In this document: positions 51,591 to 62,695 of the stretch, piece by piece | Numbering within the stretch: the first letter of the stretch is position 1 | How the letters are laid out: each line of letters starts with the position of its first letter | Source: Cepaea nemoralis | Taxonomy: Eukaryota; Mollusca; Gastropoda; Stylommatophora; Helicidae | Length of the DNA: 64,000 nucleotides | Assembly (NCBI GenBank): GCA_014155875.1 | Contig: JACEFZ010015104.1 | Coordinates: forward strand, 124,001 to 188,000 | Direction: 5' to 3' | Made by a program: the position numbers and the translations under genes | The notes under the pieces: generated by a model | Database searches by the model: none | What the model was told of the DNA's origin: nothing | The model's input: the letters and a program-made list of their open reading frames with translations, nothing else

Positions 51591-51780
51591 TCTCGGCCTT
51601 TTGGCTAAGATCCAAATGCGGATTTATCTGCACTTGATCTGGCCAGTGTAAAGAGCCGGTCATCCAAACTGCAAACCCGAATTACCAACTGTCCAATAAT
51701 ACTAACACACGGGCCTGGGTGAACCACAATGGGTCGAAAGGCACACAGTCGGACTAAGAGGCCCTTTAAACAAAAGTTAC
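51591..51780 (+). ncRNA. U2 snRNA-like 5' segment (retropseudogene or SINE head)
   Basis: Contains TCTCGGCCTTTTGGCTAAGA, identical to the highly conserved 5' stem-loop I region of U2 snRNA. The following sequence (TCCAAATGCGGATTTATCTG) departs from the U2 branch-site recognition region, and no Sm site is clear. It is therefore a pseudogene or a U2-headed SINE, not a working snRNA gene. Confidence 0.7.
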
Positions 51781-51844
51781 TTTTGTAGCCTCTTTTGTTA
51801 AACCCTTTATGTTTTAAACTCTTCTGATATTAATTCATTCATTA

Positions 51845-52045
51845 GCATGTCCTTTGTAGAACCTCACTCCCATAACAACCTTCCCGAAAACTGCTCGGTC
51901 GTATGCAAGATGTCCCGCGTCCGATACATCTATATGGAGATCATCTGCCACACCCTGAACCCATCTTCTCTTTGGCCTTCCTCTTCCTCACTTCCCGGGC
52001 ATAAACCCCTTCTGATATAATCAATCAACCAATCAATCAATCAGG
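51845..52045 (-). pseudogene. LINE tail fragment with (ATTG)n
   Basis: Minus reading contains KRRWVQGVADDLHIDVSDAG, HLAYDRAVFGKVVMGVRFY and KGHAN, a LINE C-terminal tail. A CAAT run at 52018-52044 borders it. Confidence 0.6.
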
Positions 52046-52157
52046 TGCCGTCTCCGCAATGAAGGTTGGCTGCAATGGATCTCCAACACTGTTTGTCTCT
52101 CACCTTGACTGTACATTATGTCAGGCTGATGTTCGTCCATCTCTTGATGTTATCATT

Positions 52158-52690
52158 CTACTTGTATCGTTGTCTACCTCTTGCTCGCTTGCCCTCAGCC
52201 TTGCCTTCCAGTATGGTTTTTATAAGAGTATCATGTCTTTTAACGTGGCCAAAATATTTCACGTGTCTCCTCTTTATTTCTTTCGTCAACTCTCTCTTCA
52301 TTCCCAGTTTTTCTAGGACTTCTGCAGTTGATTGTTTTCTCTCTTCATTCTCAGTTTTTCTAGAACTTCTGTAGTTGATTGTTTTTGTTTCCATGAAATA
52401 CGACCTCTTCGTCTGTATATCCATATCTCCAGGGCTTCTATGCAACTTTCTAGTTGCTTGTTCAATGTCCAGGTTTCCGCGCCATACAGTAGTGTTGAAT
52501 ATATGTAGCATTTGACAATTCTCATTTTTAATGCGTTGTTAATCTCTCTAGATTTTAATACTGATTTCATGCCATTGACAGCATTTTTGGCCATTCCTGA
52601 TCTCTTTTTGATTTTCATTTCACTTCTGTCATCATCTGTTATTATATGTCCAAGATAAGAGAAACGTGTTACTTGTTCTAGTATCTGATA
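52158..52690 (-). pseudogene. LINE RT thumb/C-terminal fragment
   Basis: Minus frames read VLKSREINNALKMRIVKCYI, STLLYGAETWTLNKQLESCI and then HVKYFGHVKRHDTLIKTILE with GKAEGKRARGRQR. This is the post-RT region of a LINE; an internal duplication repeats the RSSRKTENEE-like part. Positions 52690-53130 show nothing recognisable. Confidence 0.75.
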
Positions 52691-53139
52691 TAATAGGTTA
52701 CATTAACCTATTACTTCCAGGTTATTATTTTCGTTTTCTATAATTACACGTGAAAAGAAGTGCTTTAAAAAAAACCAAAACAACTGCTGGCTTTACAAGA
52801 ATCCGATAAAACTGAAATGGTGACATTAGACATATCATAGATATCATATCCTGCATTTAATTTATAGAGTCAACAAATAAAGTTGCTCTGATATCTTGTG
52901 ATCATGAAACCCAGTTAAGTGCCACTTTGTGCCTACAGTCCAAGAGGGGCAAGGTATATTGCTAGAGCAAGATTTTGAATAAGATGGACGGATTCTATCA
53001 ATGATACACACATTAGTTTATGGATCAGGTCATTATATACAGTCTGAATAATGTCATGCTTTTCCTAAAGATAGATGTCGTGATAGGTTCTTGTATTATC
53101 AGGTCTCTATCAAATAGGGGACATTTTTGGGATGTACAT

Positions 53140-53690
53140 CATCATCAACATGGAGCAGACCTTTTGCAAAAAGTCACTTTCATTTTCATACATTAAGACT
53201 TTTGCAAAAAGTCACTTTCATTTTCATACATTAAGACTTTTGCAAAAAGTCACTCTCATTTTCATACATTAAGACTTTTGCAAAAAGTCACTCTCATTTT
53301 CATACATTACGACTTTTGCAAAAAGTCACTCTCATTTTCATACATTAAGACTTTTGCAGAAAGTCACTCTCATTTTCATACATTAAGACTTTTGCAAAAA
53401 GTCACTCTCATTTTCATACATTAAGACTTTTGCAAAATGTCACTCTCATTTTCATGCCAAGAGTGTTTTAATATACTATATCCACCTTATTTTGCTTCTT
53501 CTACCAGGATCATGCAAATAATCTACATATAACAAACAGTTTATGATATTCAAAACACATACAGAGGCATAATATGTCTACATATAAACATAGTTTATGA
53601 TGTGCAGAACACATTCAGATTTATAACAGATTTACATATAACAAGAAGTGTATGGTGTACAAAATACATGCAGAAGTATAAAAAAAGTTA
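53140..53690. repeat. 38-bp and ~62-bp tandem repeats
   Basis: About eight near-identical units of CTTTTGCAAAAAGTCACTCT plus CATTTTCATACATTAAGA, then three looser units containing TACATATAACAAACAGTTTA. Confidence 0.9.
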
Positions 53691-53699
53691 GTTGCATAT

Positions 53700-53960
53700 T
53701 CTTCTTCTTCTTCTTCTTCTTCTTCTTCTTCTTCTTCTTCTTCTTCTTCTTCTTCTTCTTCTTCTTCTTCTTCTTCTTCTTCTTCTTCTTCTTCTTCTTC
53801 TTCTTCTTCTTTTTTGTTGTTGTCCGGAATGTTTGATTTGGAAGTAATTGCGTTGTGCCTGTTTACTGCAGAGCTGCGATATTTGCGCCTGTCGGCCGAC
53901 ACATCAGACTTCTTCGGTCATTTGTTGACCAGGTTAAACTTCCCGACATGACATATCCAC
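53700..53960 (-). repeat. (CTT)n plus interspersed repeat E (copy 2)
   Basis: A 112-bp CTT array, then the block ATTGCGTTGTGCCTGTTTAC / GGCCGACACATCAGACTTCT shared with 18115-18290. Next to it, 53970-54110 holds four copies of a 40-bp unit (CCACTGCTGGGTCCTGTTGT). Confidence 0.8.
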
Positions 53961-54114
53961 TGCAGATTCCTGTTGTAGAACTTTTTGTTAAATCCACTGC
54001 TGGGTCCTGTTGTAGAACTTTTTGTTAAATCCACTGCTGGGTCCTGTTGTAGAACTTTTTGTTATATCCACTGCGGGATCCTGGTATAGGACTTTTGGTT
54101 AACAGCGAGTGATG

Positions 54115-54260
54115 GAAGACGCAGCAGCATAGTGGCTAGATGCTCGTCTGCCAACCTGGTAGTTCTCGGTTTGATTCTACAGCGAGGCAGATTTTTACAA
54201 TTTAGTCCTTACCATTGGAGGTTATAAACAGAATTCACGCATGTTACTTTGAATCAGTTT
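54115..54260 (+). repeat. tRNA-like SINE head
   Basis: GCAGCATAGTGGCTAGATGC (box A-like), TTCTCGGTTTGATTCTACAG (box B-like). It is a tRNA-derived SINE by its promoter boxes only. Positions 54260-54540 show nothing further. Confidence 0.5.
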
Positions 54261-54544
54261 TAACACGTGACTGTGAAGACACCCTAAAAATGGGTACGAG
54301 GAAACGTCATGGAAAGTAGAGGCGGCTGGTTTAAGGACCACGTCACCCATTGAGTCTATTCAAATAATGGTCCAGCAAAATATTTTCAATAGATCTCATG
54401 GCATGTACAAGGGTTGTATACTGACTGACTTATATTGAGTGATACAGAGTTGGATGTACAATGAATGTGTGTATATCAGAAATTTTGAAGAAAATGAAAT
54501 GTGATATCTTCTCTCCGCGTGCCTTAGTGTGCATATTTGGTCTA

Positions 54545-55045
54545 GAGAGAAACAAAAATGCTAAGACGCAATGGTTAAAATGTAATGACTAGGATGTATG
54601 GCTAAGATGCAATAGCTAAGGTATAATGACTAAGATGCAATGGCTAAGGTATAATGTTAGTTAGTTGCATATCCTTTTACAGGACGTTACAGTCAACACC
54701 AGTATTTTTTGCTGTTGTGATCTTTTGGCAAGTTTACGTTCAGTAGTTTGCCATTGCTTTCTGAACGACCGGCACCCATACCATTTCGTAAAAAACCCAA
54801 CGCAAGGCGATCTGCTGCCAAATCGCCCGCAGCTGTATCTCGAACGCGGTTATACGGGATTACGAACAGCGTCCGTAAACACCTTCGCCACGGAGACCGG
54901 CAATGTATAATGGCTCAGATGTAATAGCTAAGGTGTAATAGCTAAGATGGATGGCTAAGATTGTAATAACTAATATATAATGGCTAAGATTGTAATGGCT
55001 ACCATATAAAAGCCAAGATATAATGAGTAATAATGTAATTGTGGC
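54545..55045. repeat. ATGGCTAAGATGTAATA-type repeat split by SINE family C (copy 10)
   Basis: Degenerate units of TAATGACTAAGATGCAATGG on both sides of a minus-strand family C SINE at 54657-54898. The SINE is complete, with head CGAACGCGGTTATACGGGAT in reverse. The next 430 bp (55046-55478) show no gene. Confidence 0.8.
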
Positions 55046-55479
55046 TGTGTTGCGAGAATGTTGGGCCCTCATGTGTCGTGACAATAAAATGTGCTTATTT
55101 TTGTTGGTAATAAAATCAAAATGGAATGGGGACAATAATGTGCTACGTGTTTTGTATTTGATAACACTGTGTTTCTTTCTGTCTGTGTTAAACTTCTACT
55201 AAATATGTACTAGAGTGACAACATATACATGAGTGCTGGTGGGATATCCACTCAAGACAAGGTCGTTAACATCTATTTTCCAAAGCCGCAGTAAAAAAAA
55301 ATTGTGTAAAATGTTTAACAATGAAAGTTGTATTCAACAAATAAGGTGAATATACAAAGCCGTACTTAACTCTTTGAAATCCTTGTTCGCTACATGCGAA
55401 ATGTAACCGACGGAGTTGAGCGTAAATCTAGGAATAATAATCACAATCAATGGGTTAGTTTTGACAGAAAATGACTATA

Positions 55480-55587
55480 ATACGAGGGACGTCAATACGT
55501 AAGTCACAAATGGCTGTAGAAAAATAACTAAATATGATAACAACTTGAAACCAGTTTATTTGTATACTTACATTGTCCCTTTATTTC
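55480..55587 (+). mobile_element. Left end of a mariner-like element interrupted by the LTR element
   Basis: TACGAGGGACGTCAATACGT and the following 85 bp match the left arm of the 50634-51577 element, up to CATTGTCCCTTTATTTC. The match stops exactly where the LTR begins (55588), so the LTR element inserted into it. The remainder should lie right of the window. Confidence 0.8.
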
Positions 55588-57626
55588 TGTCGTGTCCTCC
55601 TTTAAAGTGTCGTCCCTGGAGTGAGGAGATCCGACACCCACATTATAATATTATTTTTTTTCCCCCTCAATATTCTGGAGAATCCACCAGCTTCCGTCCA
55701 ACACACTCCATCAGCCTATGGACACCTTTTCCTATCACTCTCACACTGTCGTACTATGCCCCCTTCTCATACTTCCCCAACGCAACATACTCAACAACTC
55801 TTGCTTCTAGAAATTAATAAAGATTAATTTATTAAAATAAAAGTGTAACGTGTATGAGACGTGTATGCGAAGAAAATGTGTGACGTGTTCTATAAAGTGT
55901 GTAGACTCTGTCTCTCAGACATCAACTCAGTCAGCTGATCACAGCAAAGATAGACCACAGCACGTTACGTCAGAACAAGTACGTCTCACCCGTTGCCGGA
56001 ACCATCTTGCCGGATAATGCTTTGCCTCTGTAGACCTCTGGTAATCCAATTTCATGAACATCCGAAATAGACACCGGTGGTATTAAGAGTTAATCAGGGA
56101 CCGGTTGCACTCTACACAATGTCCGTTCCTAATGTTCCTAAACAAACTGCACAAGTCTTTTGTAGTGTGTACACCGTCATTAATGTTAATTGTTAATGTG
56201 ATTGATCCTCACTCGTGTCTATCTAGCCTCACGTATAATGTCTTGTGTTCTATTACACGAGATTATATAACACTAGGTAACTATTAGACTGTTCTCATTT
56301 AGTTACTACTGTCTGATGCTGTGTGGTGCATCAGTACGCATCACTCTCTTTGGTGAATCAACTTCCTTCTAGCTTAAGTTACGTTTCTGTATGCAACTTT
56401 ATTGACTCTTGAACTGGTGTTCTTCAGAATGGGTTTTTTAATTCTTTCCCAAAACTTGTAGAGTTTCCTTGGATCTGGTAGGGAACCTAGGATAGAAACA
56501 ACACATCTGGTGATAGTACTAGTCACTGATCCCTTCGGCTGAGTGTAAGCCTATCACCTTGCTTAATGATCTTTAGCTAACTAGACTTAGTCACAGAGCA
56601 GATTAGCTACCCACCTAGAGTCGAATCAGGCTATGACAAAGAAAAAATATCAGCAAACAGAATGCGGAACCCCGCCCACCAGGGACACCTACGGGAAGAT
56701 CCCAATTATCCTTCATTACTCAACTAGTAAAGCTTATCAACACTTCACTAATCTATTCTAGCTAACAGAGCCAAGTATCACTTCACTACTCTAGCTAGTT
56801 TCCACTAACAGTGCTAATCATCACACTATAGTTTAACAAGGCCACAGTCTATAGTAATTATAACGAATATATTATAATAAGTTATACCTTAAATGGCACT
56901 ACTGCAGTCCTATAAATCATATCTACATCTGCCATATAGGCACGTGTAAAATTAAGTCACTAATTAACACACGGTAGATATTATTTCCACTGGCACTGCA
57001 GTGCCCTGCACTCTGTCTAGAGCATTATTCAAGTCCACCCTAGTTGATCTCAACTCGAGTTTATATGGCAAACTACCAAAGTTGTCCACGTGACGTTATC
57101 CTTTACTCCCCCACACAGGTGGCACAGTGGCAAATCATCCCCTGTCAAGAACTATTTTCCTGGCTTAAATCCTGTCAAAGTTGTCAGTAATTGCCTAGAT
57201 TCTCAAAACAAGCCAGCTAGTTTCTGTAAACTCCCAACAAAGAGTTTCGATACCAAGCTGCCAATCATCTTGATGTTCCGGAAACCAAGAATTGACAGAT
57301 GCACTGTTTTCCGTACTAGGTACTTCCGTTTTACATCTGCCCCTGTGATCTCACGGCTTCCATCTGCATTCAAATGTTGACAAACTTGTCACTCTTCTGT
57401 TCCGTGGTGACAATATATGTGATTCCAACTGTTAATGAACTGCCAACTCGGTGTATCCACTCATTCTCACTCACCACCAAATGTGTATATGGGCTGACAC
57501 GATGTAACCTGTACAAGCTGTGTTTACTCTGTTAGTACAAATAGATGTCGCTGGTCGATCGTCCGCTTAATCCGAAAATCCTCTGTAATAATCAACCGGA
57601 TAAACACACGGTTTCATTTTGTGACA
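55588..57626 (-). repeat. 3' LTR (2,039 bp)
   Basis: In minus orientation starts TGTCACAAAATGAAACCG after the polypurine tract and ends GGACACGACA (TG...CA). The start at 55588 is fixed by comparison with the other LTR at 62696 and the end by the polypurine tract. AATAAA occurs in minus orientation near 55825-55835 as a possible poly(A) signal. Confidence 0.9.
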
Positions 57627-57628
57627 TA

Positions 57629-57641
57629 GGCCCCCTCCTAA
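57629..57641 (-). promoter_or_regulatory. Polypurine tract
   Basis: Minus strand reads TTAGGAGGGGGCC just before the LTR start TGTCAC. It is the expected plus-strand DNA primer of an LTR retrotransposon. Confidence 0.8.
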
Positions 57642-57690
57642 GAGAGTAGTCCATCTCACTCTTCTCCACCGTGAGTTTAATCCAGATGAT

Positions 57691-60600
57691 TCATTCTTCT
57701 TCTTCAGGAGCTGGGTGTCTTGACAAGAAATCCGCTCCAACATTTTCCTTCCCAGGAATGTACTCTACTGTGAAATTATACGGTTGAAGTAACAACGACC
57801 ACCGCATCAAACGTGCGTTGAGCTTCTGAGAAGTAGCCAGGAACATCAGGGGCTGATGATCTGACTGGACCCGAAACTTAACTCCATACAAATATGGCTG
57901 AAATTTTTGCACTGCCCATACGAGGGACAAGCATTCTCTCTCGACGGTTGAATAATTCCTCTCCGCCTGTAGAAGTTTCTTACTTGCGTATGCCACAGGT
58001 TTCAAAACCGAAGCATCGTCTTTTCCTTCCTGTAACAAAGCGGCTCCAATTCCAATCGCACTTGCATCCGTTCTCAACACAAATGGTTTGGAAAGGTCAG
58101 GGAGCTGTAATACAGGTTTGCTGACCAAGGCCTCCTTTAACTGACTATAGGCATTCTCACATTCTGGTGTCCAAATGATTTGATCCGGGAATCCCTTTTT
58201 CAAGGTTTCCGTCAACGGAGCTCCCAGTTCAGTGAAATGTGGGATAAATTTGTGGTAGAACCCACACAACGAGAGAAAAGATCGCACATCCTTCTTCGTT
58301 TTTGGCCTTGGTGCATTTCTGATTTTCTCCAGGTTCTTCTCTTCTGGAACAATGTGTCCTGGAGTGATGGTGTGACCTAGAAATTCCAGAGTCTGGTAAC
58401 CAATCATGCACTTGGTTGGACGAGCAGTAAGCCCTGCTTCCTTGAGTCTATTAAACACTCTCTCCAAGGATTGTAAGTGGTCATCCAAGCTGTCACTGGA
58501 AATCAGAATATCATCCATGAATGAGATGATGGACGGATCCTGTAACGGATCTAGTAAAGTCCTCATCATGCGTGTAAACACACTAGGTGCATTGCTGAGT
58601 CCAAAGGGCATGACCTTGAATTCGTAGTGTCCACTGGGTGTACTGAAAGCTAACAGTGGTCGAATCTCCGGTTTGACTGGTATCTGATAGTACCCCCGAC
58701 TCAGATCCACCTTTGAAAAGTACCGAGCCTTATGGAGCCTAGCGAATAACTGAGTTGGATTCGGCAAAGGTTCCACCTGAAACTGTGTATGACTGTTCAG
58801 AAGTCGGTAATCTATACACAACCTGTGTTCTCCACTTGGTTTGCGTAACAAAACTACCCCCGCATTGTATGGGGATGTGGATGGTGCAATCACGTCATCC
58901 TCCAGCAGTTTTTTTATTTCCTCCTCCAGGGCCTTTTCTTTAGAGAATGGCACTGGGTAAACCTTCTGACGAACCGGCTCCTGTGTGGTCAAAGTCATCT
59001 CAAACTCCACCAACCTCGTTCGTCCTGGTTTATCAGTCAGTATCTCCTTATGAGACTTGAGAACCTGGGTTATCCTTTCCCTCTCCTGGGAGGTCAGATC
59101 AGGGTTCACTTGTACATCCCTATAGGTTTCCTGGTGTACTAAGGGATATTCCCTGCCCTCGCTGGTTCCCACTTCTGTCTCCACTGCAACTGCCATTGCC
59201 ATGAGGTGAGCTGCCTTGTCTCCGGGTCTCTCTTCGTATTTCCGCAAGAGATTGATATGGAAAATCTTCGACTTTCCCCGGATCCGGATTTGATAGTTGG
59301 TTCTGGATATCACCCTTTCCACGGGAAATGGTCCTTGCCAACCTATCTCCAGTTTGTTGTTTCCCGTTGGGAGTAACAACAAGACTTTATCTCCTACCTC
59401 TAGAGATCTTTCTTTAGACCTACGGTTGTAGTAAGCCGCATGTCTTTTCCTGGCCTTTTTCAAGTTTTGATTTGCCAGAGTCCATCCCTTGTGGAGTTTT
59501 TCTTTCAGTTCCTCCACGTATTGATAGGATGAGATCACTTCTTCTGACGTCCCCTCTTCAGTCCAACTCCTCAACATGGCTTCCAACGGTCCTTTGATTG
59601 GACGACCAAACAGCAACGTAGCGGGTGGTAGTCCTGTTGAGCCATGAGGAACTTCCCGATAGGCAAAGAGTGCTGCTGGGATATATTCATCCCACCTATC
59701 AGGTTTTTCCTGCGCTAATTTCCTGAGCATTGTCATCAACGTGCCGTTGAAACGCTCTACTTGTCCATTGGCTTGAGGGTGGTAAGGGCTGGTATGTATG
59801 TGGTTAGAGTGAAACACCCTAAATACCTCCTCCATGAGTTTTCCACAAAACTGAGATCCATTATCCGTCAGAATTTGATCCGGAAAGCCTAATCTGGTAA
59901 AGGCCTCCATCAGTGCGTCCGCCACTCTTTTCGAGTCAATCGTGGTCAACGGTATAGCCTCACCCCACATTGTACAGCAATCCACCATTGTGAGTATATA
60001 CATGTTCCTCTTCCTAGTCCTGGGAAGTGGACCCACGATATCGATGGCTACCCTCTCGAAAGGAGAGTTCATGATGGGCATCTCACCCAACATCACCGGT
60101 GCTGTCCAGTGTTTCGGTGCCACCCTCTGGCACTCAGGGCATGACTTCACATACCGACGCACATCATCTGTCATTCCCGGCCAATAGTAGTGGCAGGAAA
60201 TCCGCTGCATGGTGGCGGCAATACCCATGTGTCCACTAAAGGAGATGGTATGCCCCATATGAAGAATCTGGGACCGATGAGCTTTCGGGACGACCAACTG
60301 ACCGTATAGGTTGTCTCCCCTTCCTGCTCTCCTGTAGAGTATCCTATTCTTCATGTAGTACTGCCCCCGTCCTGGTGGATCAGCACTTTTCTGCAGCTTT
60401 TTGTAGCAAGGACGTAAAGTATCATCCTCACTCTGGGCAGTTCGTAGCTCCCCCGGCATTGGGTTAGTCACAATTGCGTCTGCCTCTTCCGTTTTCGTCT
60501 GAGAGCGAGTCTGCATTGCTCCCATATGAATTGGCTCCCTGGGCATTCCCAGAAAGACATACCGGCAACCTAGGATGACTGGAAAAATGGGATCGGTCAA

Positions 60601-62217
60601 TACAGCGGCCTTGATGGTGCCGGTGACGTACCTTGACCGAATCTCCACATTAGCAATGGGCAACTTCATGGTTACAGCACTCTTCTGTGCAGGCTGTATA
60701 TCCAATGTTTCACCTGTGAATTGTTCTGGATGTACCAGATCCGCAGAAATCACGGCCTCCCCGTCCAGTCCTGTGTCGTATAAACACTCCACTTGACGAC
60801 CGTTAACCTCTACCAATTCCACTACAGGTGGTTTTTCCTGGTCTGGAGTCTCTTCCTCGGCCTCGACCTGTTCGGTGGGCTCCACCTTAGGTTTCCCTGA
60901 GCACACGACGAATTGAGTGTCTCCTGACTTTTCCCTGCAGTCAATAGCATTGTGCGTATTCGACTGACATTGGTTGCACCATTTCCCTGTCCTAGATTTT
61001 CTATTGTCGGACTTGAATGAGCTCTCCTGGTGGCGAGCTTCCTTGTTGACCTTGGCATTTTCCGTGACAACCTCCTTGGAAGTCACTTGACATGCTGCAA
61101 AGTGAGGGTTCTTAGCCTTCGATTTGCAGTCCCTCGTATTGTGAGAGGGTGACTTACAAATTGAACACCACTTCTCCGACCACGGTCGTTTAGGTGTAGA
61201 GCTTGAAGTGCTCTTGCTTCCCTCCTTCTTCTTCTCTGAATTATCCTCTGATTTTTGCACATAAGGTTCCCACTTTTTGGTTCCTGAGTTTTTGGCTTTC
61301 TTCTTGTCATGTTTCTCTTGACTTTTGGTGTTGGTGGAAAGGTTTTCCCCTGCCTCCCCATGTACCTCGACGAACCGTTCTGCTAATTTATTCACGAGGT
61401 CAATACGTTCCGCTCCTTGTTCTCCCAGGAACGTCCTGAGAGGTTTAGACATTTGCTTCTTCAGCTGGTCGACCACCATGAGCTCTTCCAGACTCTCATA
61501 GTCATGTGCGAACCCAGCCAAATCCATCCACTTATGGAGATAAGATTTAAGACGCAAACTGTAGGCGGCAAACAACTCTCCCGGTTCTCGTTTCGCTGCT
61601 CGAAATTTTTTCCGGTAGGTATGTGACGTAACCTCGAATCGTTTCAGCAGAGCCGTCTTTAACTCATCATAATTGTTCTCATGTCCTGGTGGCAGGCGAG
61701 TATAAACCTCGTATCCCGTCCCGCGTAATCCCTGGGATAGCTTAAGATTCCATTTGTTACGCTCCAGACCCATAGCAACTGACATAGCCTCGAAGCGTTG
61801 AAGGTATTGGTCAATCTTCTCTTTGTCCTCCTCGTAGACCGCTAAAGGAAACTTCATAGCATGGTACCCATGTCCACCTACTGGTGTTGATCCTGGGATG
61901 GAGGAACCTCCAACTGCTCCCTCAGTTTCTCCATTAGATTGACTCTTCAACTCGAGTTCCCTCATCCGGTACTCGTGCTCCCTTTTCTGTGCTTCCTGTT
62001 CAGCTTCTAATTTCCTAGCTGCTTGCTCAGCTTCAAATTTCCTAGCTGCTTGCTCAGCTTCCCTTCTCAATTCCAACTCGGCCTTTCGCTCTTCCCGTTC
62101 CGCTTGACGATACTCTCTCTCCACTTCCTGTATGTAATCCGTTAGAGAAGACCCAGCCAATCCCATTTCTTCCCCCCTTGCCTTTAATTCTAACGTGCTA
62201 AGTTTAGGGGTGGCCAT
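57691..62217 (-). CDS. Gag-Pol polyprotein of Gmr1-like retrotransposon
   Basis: Open to 62286 (1,531 codons); I prefer the ATG at 62217 (MATPKLSTL) because it precedes the Gag coiled coil, leaving 1,508 residues. Numbering from 62286: 50-115 Glu/Arg-rich coiled coil; 145-310 capsid, with a MVVDQLKKQMSKPLRTFLGE helix resembling the SCAN domain; two CCHC knuckles, CSICKSPSHNTRDC (374) and CNQCQSNTHNAIDC (437); aspartic protease YDTGLDG (503); integrase zinc finger His679, His686, Cys716, Cys719; integrase core Asp749, Asp808, Glu844 (D58D35E); GPF motif 985; reverse transcriptase Asp1194 and FMDD 1256-1259; RNase H Asp1407, Glu1451, Asp1476. Gag and Pol share one frame with no shift. No envelope ORF. 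All catalytic residues are intact. Confidence 0.95.
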   Translation of the reverse strand: MATPKLSTLELKARGEEMGLAGSSLTDYIQEVEREYRQAEREERKAELELRREAEQAARKFEAEQAARKLEAEQEAQKREHEYRMRELELKSQSNGETEGAVGGSSIPGSTPVGGHGYHAMKFPLAVYEEDKEKIDQYLQRFEAMSVAMGLERNKWNLKLSQGLRGTGYEVYTRLPPGHENNYDELKTALLKRFEVTSHTYRKKFRAAKREPGELFAAYSLRLKSYLHKWMDLAGFAHDYESLEELMVVDQLKKQMSKPLRTFLGEQGAERIDLVNKLAERFVEVHGEAGENLSTNTKSQEKHDKKKAKNSGTKKWEPYVQKSEDNSEKKKEGSKSTSSSTPKRPWSEKWCSICKSPSHNTRDCKSKAKNPHFAACQVTSKEVVTENAKVNKEARHQESSFKSDNRKSRTGKWCNQCQSNTHNAIDCREKSGDTQFVVCSGKPKVEPTEQVEAEEETPDQEKPPVVELVEVNGRQVECLYDTGLDGEAVISADLVHPEQFTGETLDIQPAQKSAVTMKLPIANVEIRSRYVTGTIKAAVLTDPIFPVILGCRYVFLGMPREPIHMGAMQTRSQTKTEEADAIVTNPMPGELRTAQSEDDTLRPCYKKLQKSADPPGRGQYYMKNRILYRRAGRGDNLYGQLVVPKAHRSQILHMGHTISFSGHMGIAATMQRISCHYYWPGMTDDVRRYVKSCPECQRVAPKHWTAPVMLGEMPIMNSPFERVAIDIVGPLPRTRKRNMYILTMVDCCTMWGEAIPLTTIDSKRVADALMEAFTRLGFPDQILTDNGSQFCGKLMEEVFRVFHSNHIHTSPYHPQANGQVERFNGTLMTMLRKLAQEKPDRWDEYIPAALFAYREVPHGSTGLPPATLLFGRPIKGPLEAMLRSWTEEGTSEEVISSYQYVEELKEKLHKGWTLANQNLKKARKRHAAYYNRRSKERSLEVGDKVLLLLPTGNNKLEIGWQGPFPVERVISRTNYQIRIRGKSKIFHINLLRKYEERPGDKAAHLMAMAVAVETEVGTSEGREYPLVHQETYRDVQVNPDLTSQERERITQVLKSHKEILTDKPGRTRLVEFEMTLTTQEPVRQKVYPVPFSKEKALEEEIKKLLEDDVIAPSTSPYNAGVVLLRKPSGEHRLCIDYRLLNSHTQFQVEPLPNPTQLFARLHKARYFSKVDLSRGYYQIPVKPEIRPLLAFSTPSGHYEFKVMPFGLSNAPSVFTRMMRTLLDPLQDPSIISFMDDILISSDSLDDHLQSLERVFNRLKEAGLTARPTKCMIGYQTLEFLGHTITPGHIVPEEKNLEKIRNAPRPKTKKDVRSFLSLCGFYHKFIPHFTELGAPLTETLKKGFPDQIIWTPECENAYSQLKEALVSKPVLQLPDLSKPFVLRTDASAIGIGAALLQEGKDDASVLKPVAYASKKLLQAERNYSTVERECLSLVWAVQKFQPYLYGVKFRVQSDHQPLMFLATSQKLNARLMRWSLLLQPYNFTVEYIPGKENVGADFLSRHPAPEEEE

Positions 62218-62479
62218 TATACAGAGAGGTAAGCTAGCAGGTCTAGTACAATATAACTGCAAATTACTATACCGATATATGAACAAGTACTATAAATCTA
62301 GATATTACCACACACAGTACATTCACTCAGTGACAAGAGTAGAATCAGGACCACAGACCTATGCAGACGTGTGAAGTGTGAACAGGTAAGATATTAGTCC
62401 TAACCCCTATCCACATTCACTCTAGCTGGATTCTCCAAACTGATATCTCCCTCTTATAACTAAGGATCCCGTGTCAAAA

Positions 62480-62675
62480 GACCCCGTTGTCAGAAGATCC
62501 CACTGTCAAACGTTCCTGCTTGCAGGAGATCTCGCTGTCCAAGGATTCCGTTTACGGGAGATCCCGCTGTCCAAAGATCCCGTTTACGAGAGATCCCGCT
62601 GTCCAAAGATCACGTTTACGAGAGATCCCGCTGTCCAAAGATCACGTTTACGAGAGATCCCACTGTCCAAATATC
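62480..62675 (-). repeat. 32-bp tandem repeats in the retroelement leader
   Basis: Five to six units of GAGATCCCGCTGTCCAAAGA plus TCACGTTTAC between gag and the primer-binding site. The unit edge (GTTTACGAG) resembles the sequence at the primer-binding site (GTTACGAG), so they may have arisen by slippage near it. Confidence 0.8.
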
Positions 62676-62680
62676 CCGTT

Positions 62681-62691
62681 ACGAGCCCCCA
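62681..62691 (-). promoter_or_regulatory. Primer-binding site, tRNA-Pro type
   Basis: Minus strand TGGGGGCTCGT, the complement of the 3' end of tRNA-Pro including CCA, four bases inside the 5' LTR. Eleven bases match the classic proline PBS, then it diverges. Confidence 0.75.
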
Positions 62692-62695
62692 ATAA

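Noticed and set aside
53621..53902. Poly-Glu protein
   Set aside because: Translation of a CTT/GAA array next to a dispersed repeat.
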